Source of the DNA: Pseudomonas guariconensis
GTDB taxonomy: Bacteria; Pseudomonadota; Gammaproteobacteria; Pseudomonadales; Pseudomonadaceae
Direction: 5' to 3'
Assembly (NCBI RefSeq): GCF_015680235.1
Contig: NZ_JADLJL010000016.1
Span: forward strand, 45,915-109,914
DNA: 64,000 nt
In this document: piece by piece, positions 54,040-61,053 of the stretch
Position numbering within the stretch: the stretch's first letter is position 1
How the letters are laid out: each line of letters begins with the position of its first letter
The notes under the pieces: model-generated
The model's database searches: none
What the model was told of the DNA's origin: nothing
Seen by the model: only the letters and a program-made list of their open reading frames with translations
Program-made: the position numbers and the translations under genes

Positions 54040-55080
54040 TCAGTCGAAGCCCAGGGTGCGCTTCCAGTTGGTGGGGAAGCGCACATGCAGCGGCAATTGG
54101 TCGATACGCCAGCGTGGCGACAGCGGCTGGTCGAAGCGTGCCGCCACCTGCAGGCCCATCTCGCTGGCGGCGAACGGGCCGCGTAGCACCACCGGCGTGC
54201 GCCCGGCGCTGTCCACCGCCTGGACCACATGGGCGTCGAGCCACTTGCCGTCCGGCATGCGTACTTGCAGCGGCTGGCCGACCCCGGCATAACCGATGTT
54301 GTGCGGCTCCAGGTAGATCCACAGCAATGGATCACCGACGCGCTCCAGGCGCATCAGCAAGGTGCCAGGGCCGACATTCTCGCCGGGCGTGACCAATACC
54401 TCGGCGATACGTCCAGGCTCGGGGGCGACCAACGACAGCGCCTGCAGTCGGGTCTGCAGCCATTGCCGTTCGGCGTTCTGCTCGATCAGCTGGCGGTCGA
54501 ACTCGCGCGGCTGGCGGGTCAGTTGTTCGCGACGCTCGAAGGCGGCCAGTTCGGCCTGGCGCCTGTCTTGTTCCGCCTGCGCGGTCATCAGCTCGCCGCG
54601 AGTGGCCGCGCCTTGGGCGAGCAGGGCCGACAGCTGCTGCACCTGCTGCGCGGCACGTCCCGCGCTGGCACGCAGCGACTGCCTTTCGCGGCTGACCCAT
54701 TCGGAGTCCGCCACAGTCGGCATCTCGGTGGGCATGGCGGCCAGCTGTTGCAGGCGTACGCGCCACTCGGGATTGTCCAGATTGACCAGCAACTGGCCTG
54801 TCTGGACCTGCTCGCCCGCCGTCACATGCAATTGCTCGATCCGGCCGGCATCCCTGGCACGCACTTCCTCGATGGGTAGGCGCAACTGCGCCGGTGCATC
54901 GATCAGGACCAGGCTGAACAACAGCTTGCCCAGCAACCATAACAATGGGCTGGCGACCAGGAACAGGATCAGGTACCAGCGCAGGCGAAACGCCATGCGC
55001 TTGCCCGGCGCATAGAGCACCTTCAAGCCGTGATCGTGGGTCGGGTTGAGTTCTTTGGGGCTGTCAAAACGAATATTCAT
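54040..55080 (-). CDS. HlyD/Alg44-type membrane-fusion adaptor
   Basis: A 346-aa periplasmic adaptor with one N-terminal membrane helix (about residues 33-60, LRWYLILFLVASPLLWLLGKLLFSL). A lipoyl-like half-motif (VRARDAGRIEQLHVTAGEQVQTGQLL), a coiled-coil hairpin rich in Gln/Arg (about 100-215) and a second lipoyl half (LVAPEPGRIAEVLVTPGENVGPGTLL) follow. Before the helix there is only a short cytoplasmic tail, so no PilZ domain like that of Alg44. ATG 55080 with AAAGG upstream is preferred to 55134, which overlaps the upstream gene. Likely bridges the glycosyltransferase and the outer-membrane protein. Confidence 0.88.
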   Translation of the reverse strand: MNIRFDSPKELNPTHDHGLKVLYAPGKRMAFRLRWYLILFLVASPLLWLLGKLLFSLVLIDAPAQLRLPIEEVRARDAGRIEQLHVTAGEQVQTGQLLVNLDNPEWRVRLQQLAAMPTEMPTVADSEWVSRERQSLRASAGRAAQQVQQLSALLAQGAATRGELMTAQAEQDRRQAELAAFERREQLTRQPREFDRQLIEQNAERQWLQTRLQALSLVAPEPGRIAEVLVTPGENVGPGTLLMRLERVGDPLLWIYLEPHNIGYAGVGQPLQVRMPDGKWLDAHVVQAVDSAGRTPVVLRGPFAASEMGLQVAARFDQPLSPRWRIDQLPLHVRFPTNWKRTLGFD

Positions 55081-55087
55081 GAGCCTT

Positions 55088-57223
55088 TCACCGTTTTGGA
55101 TAATCAGCCCAGGCTTGCCAGTCGATCCCGACAATTCCCTGGGGAGACAAGTCTTTGCGCCACTGGGCTACCTGTTGTTGCAGCCGCTCGGGCGGCTGCC
55201 CGGCCCAGCTCTCGGTCTTGAGCAACTGCGGCTCGACGCTCTGGACCAGGCGAAAGCTCAGGTCGGGCCAACGCTTGGCGATGGCATTGGCACGCTGGAT
55301 GCCGCGTTTACTGTTGCTGGTGTAGATCATTACGCTCACTTGGCGTACACCGACGCCAGGCAAGGCACAGGGCACGCAGGTTTTGGTCGGCGGGTCGGGT
55401 TCGAACCAGCGTGGGTGGCTGGCGATTTCCACCGGCCACCGGCTCGTCTGCACGGCAGCCTTGAGTGTGTCCAGCCAATCGCGTAGGCGCTGCTCGGGCA
55501 CCGGCCAGCCGAGCTGTTCGACTTCAAGGTCCAGGTGCAGGCTGTCGAAGGCCAGGCCGTCGAGTTTTTTCACGAGGCTCATCAGTTCGTGACGCTGGGC
55601 CGGCTCGATCCAGCTCGGGTCACCGAGCAGCAGGCTCACCTGAAGACCTTGGCCAGAGGCTTGGGCCAGCAGTTGTTCCAGCGCTTGCCGGGTAGTGGGC
55701 AGGTTACGCACTTGCGTCGCATCCAGACCCAGGTAGATCTTCTGCATGCCGGCCTGCTGCAAGGCTTGCAGTTCGGCAGGGCGGCGGTGTGGGTCGAGCA
55801 GGGCGGCACTGTTCCAGACATAGGTGCCCTGGTTCCAACCGGCGGTGCGAATGGGCGCATCGCGCACGACAGAAAGGGGCAGCAGCGGCGGTGCCGCGGC
55901 CAGCGTCAGCGAGGTCGCGGAATCATTCAGGGTGGTCCATTGCTGCCGCTCGCGCCCGAGCAGTTGATCGGCCTGGGGCGCATCTTCGAGCAGCAGGTCC
56001 AGATTGGCCTGGCGCAACCAGGCGGCGTGCCAGGCCGCGATCAGGTCCAGGCCGCTCTGGTAGTAGAGCCGCTGGGCCATCAGCTGGCCATCGAAGCCAT
56101 CGTCGCCACCGCCGATGTTGCGCCGTTTCTCCTCTTCCAGGGCTTGGGCGACGACACTGCGTTGCTGACGCCGCTGCTCGAGGGTGAGCTGCCCGGCACG
56201 CTGGGCGCGCAGGGCTTTGTTGAGCTCAAGCCCCAGGGTCTGGCGTTCTGCTTCGAGGCGTTCGCTGGCCGCATCGTAGCGGGCCTGGGCCAGTTGCTTG
56301 CGCGCACGGCTGTTGCCGACCACGTCGAAGGGCATGGAGAAGTTCAACGCCACCAACAGGCCGCTGCCGGACTTGTCCGAGCCGCTGCGGTATTCCTTGC
56401 TGCCGGCGAGGATCACATCCGAGTCGATGGCGTTGTACCAGGGGCTATCGCGTTGGGCATCGGCCTGGGCGAGCAGGTTCTGCTTTTCGCTGATGCGGGG
56501 GTGACGGCCCAGCACGGCCTGCCAGCGATCGAGCGGTTCCGGTGCCAGGGCCAGGGGTTCGGCAGTGGCCTGGGCGCCTTCGGGGATCGGTTGGCCGCTG
56601 AGCAGGGCCAGGTCTGCGCGTATGTCCGCCTCGAGCTGGGGCAGGTCGTCGCAACGCTGGGTCATGACCTGCCATTCACTCAGGCGCAGTTGTGCCTGGG
56701 AGTCGCGCAGCCAGCCTTTTTCACGGCGCATGCGGATCTTGCCCGCGGCGTCCGAGGCGCCAGCCTTTAGCGATCGGCACAGCGCGAGCTCCTGTTGCGC
56801 CCGCCACCAGTCGGCATAGGCGCTGCGCAATGCCAGGCGCCGGCTGGAACGCTCGAGCGCCTGGCGCATTTGCTGGCGCTGCTGTTCGTACTGGTTGTTC
56901 TCCAGCAGTTCGAGCTGGCGGTTGAGGCTGCCGAGCAACGGGTGGCGCACGCCCAGGTTCAGGTTGCGCCCATAGTAGTCATCGCGGATGTCCTCGGTGA
57001 CCAGTTCCTCGAACCGGCCAGCGCTGGCACCGGCGAAGACCTGCCAGCCGGCACGGTCCTCGTGCAGTTTGGCTTCAGCCTGCAAGGCGCGCAGATCGGC
57101 GGCGCCTGCCCGGGCCAGGGGGGTGTCCTGCTGCCGGTCGAGCAGCTCCTGGAGTGTCAGGAGCTGCCCATGGGCCAGGCCGCTGGTCATGGACAAGGTC
57201 AATACCAGAAGAAATGAACGCAT
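55088..57223 (-). CDS. outer-membrane efflux protein fused to a TIM-barrel-like domain
   Basis: A 711-aa protein. The signal peptide (ends GLAHG-Q, about residue 19) is followed by a TolC-like outer-membrane factor of about 430 residues, with two coiled-coil repeats (LFAGASAGRFEEL region to about 200; ALNFSMPFDVVGNSRARKQLAQARYDAASERLEAERQTLGLELNKAL). The C-terminal part (about 463-711) is not TolC-like. Alternating strands and helices (IYLGLDATQV, LQVSLLLGDPSW, SLHLDLEVEQLGW at 561-573, VRQVSVMIY, IVGIDWQAW at the end) resemble a glycoside-hydrolase-type barrel. The glycosyltransferase stop TAG abuts the ATG. Would form the export channel, possibly with a glycan-processing module. Confidence 0.85.
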   Translation of the reverse strand: MRSFLLVLTLSMTSGLAHGQLLTLQELLDRQQDTPLARAGAADLRALQAEAKLHEDRAGWQVFAGASAGRFEELVTEDIRDDYYGRNLNLGVRHPLLGSLNRQLELLENNQYEQQRQQMRQALERSSRRLALRSAYADWWRAQQELALCRSLKAGASDAAGKIRMRREKGWLRDSQAQLRLSEWQVMTQRCDDLPQLEADIRADLALLSGQPIPEGAQATAEPLALAPEPLDRWQAVLGRHPRISEKQNLLAQADAQRDSPWYNAIDSDVILAGSKEYRSGSDKSGSGLLVALNFSMPFDVVGNSRARKQLAQARYDAASERLEAERQTLGLELNKALRAQRAGQLTLEQRRQQRSVVAQALEEEKRRNIGGGDDGFDGQLMAQRLYYQSGLDLIAAWHAAWLRQANLDLLLEDAPQADQLLGRERQQWTTLNDSATSLTLAAAPPLLPLSVVRDAPIRTAGWNQGTYVWNSAALLDPHRRPAELQALQQAGMQKIYLGLDATQVRNLPTTRQALEQLLAQASGQGLQVSLLLGDPSWIEPAQRHELMSLVKKLDGLAFDSLHLDLEVEQLGWPVPEQRLRDWLDTLKAAVQTSRWPVEIASHPRWFEPDPPTKTCVPCALPGVGVRQVSVMIYTSNSKRGIQRANAIAKRWPDLSFRLVQSVEPQLLKTESWAGQPPERLQQQVAQWRKDLSPQGIVGIDWQAWADYPKR

Positions 57224-58552
57224 CTAGAACCTCGTGGCTTTCTTGAGGACCCACCAAGGCGCCATGCTGCTTTCCTCATGGCCGCGACGGAAAATCTCGT
57301 TGAGCATGGCCACCGCACTCCAGCAGCGCATGATCAGCATGAAGAAGGGGAACACCGGTACCAGCACGGCCAGGTGTGCATCCTGGCGCGGCCGGTCCGA
57401 TACCATCAGCAGCATCACCAGGAACAGCACCAGGGTGATCGACAGGTACAGCAGGTAGATCAACGCTGCGAGCACGAACAATGTGGTGCCCGGCAGCACG
57501 AACACCGCCAGCAGCAGGTAGCCGACGATGATGAACGGCAGCACCAACTGGAAGAAGAAGCCGCTGAGCAGGATCATGATGAAGGTCGGCCAACCCAGCA
57601 GCGTCGGGTTGATGTTGTGGTTGTGCTTGCGCACGTAGAGGAAGAACAGGTCGCCGTCCCAGCGCAGGCGCTGCATGAGGAACTGGCGGAAGGTCACCGG
57701 CGCGTCGGTGTGGCCGACGGCTTGCGGCTCGAACGGAATGCGCAGGTCGTGGCGGGCGAAGTAGCTCTTGATTCGCAGGGTCAAGTCCAGGTCCTCGGCG
57801 GTATGGGTGTTCCAGCCGCCGATCTTGACCAGGAAGCTGCGCCTGAAGGCACCGAAGGCACCGGACACATTGTTGACCAGGTTCCATTCGGCCAGGCCGA
57901 TCTTGGACATGTGGATCGACAGCAGGTATTCCAGCGCCTGCATCGCCGTCGATACCGACGCCCAGGTATTGCGCACCCGCAGGCTGCCGGCCACGGCCGG
58001 TACCGAGGGGTCGGCGAAATGACGCACGATCGAGCTGACCATGTTGTTGTCGAACGACGTGTCGCCATCCAAGGCCATGACGATTTCGCCACTGGCCAGC
58101 GAGAGCCCCGCATTGAGCGACGACACGCGCCCTCCGCGTTGCCATTTGGCGATTGGCCGCAGGTGGCGCTTGGGATACAGCTGTGAATCGAGGCGGAAGC
58201 TGCGCACCGCCTGCAGGGTCGGCTGGTTGACGGTAGCGCCATCGACCACCGGTATCAGCTCGATATGCCCTGGGTAGGTCTGCTCGCACAAGCTGAGCAG
58301 GGTTTTCTGAACATCCATCCCTTCGCTGTAGCAGGTGATGATGCACGAGACCCGCGGACAATACTGGTTGACCTGCGGTGTGGAGGCGTGGCGGCGCACG
58401 AACCAACGCAGCACCCCCAGCAGCACCAGCAGGATCAAGGGCAGCTCCAGCAACAGGAAATAGGGAAAAAGCATCAGGAACACGCGGCTCAGGCCATCGG
58501 GCCCGGTCAGCGGGTACAGCGCGTTATAGAGCTGCTCAAAAAACGGCGGCAT
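57224..58552 (-). CDS. processive family 2 glycosyltransferase
   Basis: A 442-aa membrane glycosyltransferase of the PgaC/hyaluronan-synthase style. One or two helices at the N terminus, then the GT-A domain with CIITCYSEGMDVQKTLLSL, ALDGDTSFDNN (DxD), TAEDLDLTLRI and QRLRWDGD (the QxxRW motif of processive enzymes). Four or so C-terminal helices follow. ATG 58552 begins MPPFFEQLYNALYPL; the longer frame overlaps the upstream gene. It should polymerise a beta-linked exopolysaccharide from UDP-sugars and move it across the inner membrane. Sugar identity unknown. Confidence 0.92.
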   Translation of the reverse strand: MPPFFEQLYNALYPLTGPDGLSRVFLMLFPYFLLLELPLILLVLLGVLRWFVRRHASTPQVNQYCPRVSCIITCYSEGMDVQKTLLSLCEQTYPGHIELIPVVDGATVNQPTLQAVRSFRLDSQLYPKRHLRPIAKWQRGGRVSSLNAGLSLASGEIVMALDGDTSFDNNMVSSIVRHFADPSVPAVAGSLRVRNTWASVSTAMQALEYLLSIHMSKIGLAEWNLVNNVSGAFGAFRRSFLVKIGGWNTHTAEDLDLTLRIKSYFARHDLRIPFEPQAVGHTDAPVTFRQFLMQRLRWDGDLFFLYVRKHNHNINPTLLGWPTFIMILLSGFFFQLVLPFIIVGYLLLAVFVLPGTTLFVLAALIYLLYLSITLVLFLVMLLMVSDRPRQDAHLAVLVPVFPFFMLIMRCWSAVAMLNEIFRRGHEESSMAPWWVLKKATRF

Positions 58553-58562
58553 GGTGTGCTCC

Positions 58563-59957
58563 TCATGCCAACCCACTGGCCACGCGGGCCAGCAGCAGTT
58601 CGGCATTCTCGTCGCCGTGAAGGTCCTGGGGCGCGGTCAGGCTGGAGATGCGCAGGCTGATGCTGCTCACCTCGGGGTCGCTGAACAGCTCCGCGACCTG
58701 ACCCAGGCGCCGCTTGACCGTGTCCAGCCCTTCCGAACCGGTGTGCGGCAGCAGGACCCAGAGAATTTCCTCGGTGCCGCGCGAGCACCGGTCGGTTTCG
58801 CGCAGGGCTTCCTGCAGGCGTGCCACCAGGCTGTCGATGAAGGCATGGCCACGGTGTTCGCCCAGGCGCGTGACGGTCTGGCCAAGGTTGACGAAGCGCA
58901 GGCCAAGCACCGAGAACGTCGACGGCTCGTAGCGGCGGACGATCTGCAGTTGCCAGCTCAGCAGATCGTGGAAGGCTCGTCCGCCGAGCAGATTGAGCCG
59001 GTTGAAGTGGCTGATGTCGCCGCTTTCGCTGTCCAGGCCTTGGCGGCAGCGCAGGCGGCCGGCCTCGGTCAGGCGGTAATGGCGAACTTCACGCACGCGC
59101 AAACGGTCCGGCGCATGGACCTGGCCACAATCCATGCAACGCGCCTGCACGGAGGCGTCGACGAAGAACGCCTTGCAGCCACGGCAGCAGTAGTTTTCCA
59201 GCGGGCGGTCGTAATCGCTGCCGATGTGTCGCAGCTGTTTCAGGCAGTTGGGGCAGAGCAGCATGGCGTTCTTCATGAACGCGTCCTGGGGCGCCACATG
59301 GCCGCAGGTGAAGCAATGCAGCGCCGGTTGCCGGGAGATGTCCAGGTCCTGGCACTCGGGGCAGACATCGACATAGTTCAAGCGTCCGGAGCCGCAGTCG
59401 CCACACAGTCGGATGCGGTCGAGCATGTCGCCCTCTTCGAGCCAGTCCTGCTGCGCCATCAGGCTCAGCCAGGCAAAGCTGCTGACCTGTTCCTCGCCGG
59501 CCAGCGCCTCGAGCAAGGGATACCGGTAATGCTGGGCGACGCTAGGATCGCGTACAGCAAGGACCTGTGCGCTGGCACGCATCCACAGCCAAGCCAGTAC
59601 CCGGCCTTCGAAGCGATCGGCCGCGGCCGATGCCTCGAAGCGGGCGTAACGTGACTGCCAGAGCTGCCAGCGTACTGTCAGCTCGTCCAGGTCGGCAGGC
59701 ACTGGCCCATCGCTCAGCGCGATGCAGCTGTCGTCCAGGTCGCGACAACAATGGATCAAATGGAAGCGGTAGGGGCTGGCGCTGCGCAAGGTATGCAGGG
59801 ACCGGCTGGCGACAGCGGCGGGTTGATCGATCAGCAGGACATCGAATACCGGAGCGGCCAGCAGACTTTCGAGGTCGGCGAAGCAGTCCAGTGTCGCGCC
59901 GCTGTGGCTCGACACCAGCCCGCCCAGTACTGCGATACGAGGAGTCGGGGTTGGCAT
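58563..59957 (-). CDS. zinc-ribbon protein with degenerate GGDEF domain
   Basis: A 464-aa cytoplasmic protein heading the polysaccharide operon. The N-terminal 150 residues look receiver-like (VFDVLLIDQP). The middle holds six CxxC-type pairs: C185/C188, C199/C202, C215/C218, C235/C238, C258/C261 and C274/C277, a run of zinc ribbons that resembles the TackOD1-type output domain. The C-terminal 160 residues follow a GGDEF fold, but the active-site motif is RGTEEI (393-398), so cyclase activity is not expected. It may sense c-di-GMP or redox state and gate the glycosyltransferase. Start ATG 59957 follows AAGGAAAT. Confidence 0.8.
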   Translation of the reverse strand: MPTPTPRIAVLGGLVSSHSGATLDCFADLESLLAAPVFDVLLIDQPAAVASRSLHTLRSASPYRFHLIHCCRDLDDSCIALSDGPVPADLDELTVRWQLWQSRYARFEASAAADRFEGRVLAWLWMRASAQVLAVRDPSVAQHYRYPLLEALAGEEQVSSFAWLSLMAQQDWLEEGDMLDRIRLCGDCGSGRLNYVDVCPECQDLDISRQPALHCFTCGHVAPQDAFMKNAMLLCPNCLKQLRHIGSDYDRPLENYCCRGCKAFFVDASVQARCMDCGQVHAPDRLRVREVRHYRLTEAGRLRCRQGLDSESGDISHFNRLNLLGGRAFHDLLSWQLQIVRRYEPSTFSVLGLRFVNLGQTVTRLGEHRGHAFIDSLVARLQEALRETDRCSRGTEEILWVLLPHTGSEGLDTVKRRLGQVAELFSDPEVSSISLRISSLTAPQDLHGDENAELLLARVASGLA

Positions 59958-60402
59958 GTTGTATTTCCTTGTGGGTCAAACGAACAACGTGCAGTCAGAA
60001 ACCCGGCGACTATAGAGACTGCGTCAAAAAACCGCTAATAATTTTTTGTGATTAATATTTTTGACGTTTGTGACGTAAATTTGACTTTTTAACTGTGATG
60101 AGGGTTCAGAATTGAGACACGGTATTTCAGCGGATTAGAGCAAACAGGTGAGGTTCTTTGGGAAAAGTGCAGCTATCCGTTCAAAAAATGACGGTTTCGC
60201 AATTGGGTGGACAGGCGAATTCGAGCCGTTTTTTTGAACAGAGCCGATGACACTGGCCGGTGCATGCCAGAGGGCTTTCATTGCCTGGTTACGTCACGCC
60301 AATGCCTCGGTACGACGTGTTGACGAGACAATCGACCAGCGGATTGAAATGCCCCGGATCTGACCGTTATAAGAGCCCCTTCATCCCTTTGGACGCGTAC
60401 CC
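59958..60402. promoter_or_regulatory. promoter region of the exopolysaccharide operon with TGAC repeats
   Basis: A 445-bp AT-rich gap between the divergent polysaccharide operon and the GNAT gene. TTGACG (60061-60066), GTGACG (60070-60075) and TTGAC (60081-60085) repeat at 9-11 bp spacing, roughly one helical turn, about 105-130 bp upstream of the operon start. TTGACG also occurs at 60320-60325 on the GNAT side. These copies may bind the VpsR-like regulator; no assay supports this yet. No other gene is seen. Confidence 0.4.
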
Positions 60403-60990
60403 ATGACCGTTGAATTTCGTCCGGCTCGCCGCTCGGATGCCCGTGATATCGCCAGGCTGTTCCAGATCACTTCCGAAGGTGTAGCCGATTACATCTGGAG
60501 CCAGTTGGCTGAGCCAGGGCAGGCGCTGCTGGATGTCGGCGCTATCCGCTATGCGCGAGATGACGTGGATTTTTCGTACCAGAATTGCCTGATCGCAGAA
60601 GCGCAGGGGCGCGTGATCGGCATGATGCACAGCTATGCGATGTACCACGACCCTGCAGCCGAGCCTGTGACCGACCCGGTGCTGGCGCCCTATGCCGACA
60701 TGGAAGTACCCGACACGCTCTACATTTCGAGCTTGGCGTTGCATGAAGGCTGGCGTAACCAGGGCCTGGGCGCGCGCTTTCTGGAGCTTGCCCAGGCAAG
60801 GGCCGACCAATTGGGGCTCAAAGGCCTGAGCCTGATCGACTATGCCGAGAACACTGGGGCCCGGCGCTTCTACGAGCGCAAGGGCTTCGGCATCGTCAAG
60901 ACCTGCCAGATCGCGCCACATCCGCTGGTACGGGTGGCGGGGGACGCCTACCTGATGTATCGGCCCAGCGTTGAAGCCGAGCAGGCCTGA
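60403..60990 (+). CDS. GNAT-family N-acetyltransferase
   Basis: A 195-aa acetyl-CoA-dependent acetyltransferase. The fold begins VEFRPARRSDARDIARLFQ. Motif A is seen in LYISSLALHEGWRNQGLGARFLELAQ (Q/R-x-x-G-x-G/A), and motif B in DYAENTGARRFYERKGFGIV. Ends YLMYRPSVEAEQA. Stands alone, convergent with the TonB receptor gene. The acceptor substrate cannot be inferred. Confidence 0.9.
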   Translation: MTVEFRPARRSDARDIARLFQITSEGVADYIWSQLAEPGQALLDVGAIRYARDDVDFSYQNCLIAEAQGRVIGMMHSYAMYHDPAAEPVTDPVLAPYADMEVPDTLYISSLALHEGWRNQGLGARFLELAQARADQLGLKGLSLIDYAENTGARRFYERKGFGIVKTCQIAPHPLVRVAGDAYLMYRPSVEAEQA

Positions 60991-61010
60991 CACCGAACCT
61001 GGTATGCGAT

Positions 61011-61047
61011 GCCGGCCAGCAGGCCCGCGATGGGCCCGCTGGCTGGC
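61011..61047. terminator. bidirectional hairpin between GNAT and TonB-receptor genes
   Basis: GCCGGCCAGCAGGCCC (61011-61026) pairs with GGGCCCGCTGGCTGGC (61032-61047) over a 5-nt loop, 16 positions with one mismatch and one wobble. Sits between two convergent stop codons. T-runs are weak on both sides. Confidence 0.7.
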
Positions 61048-61053
61048 ACGCTA

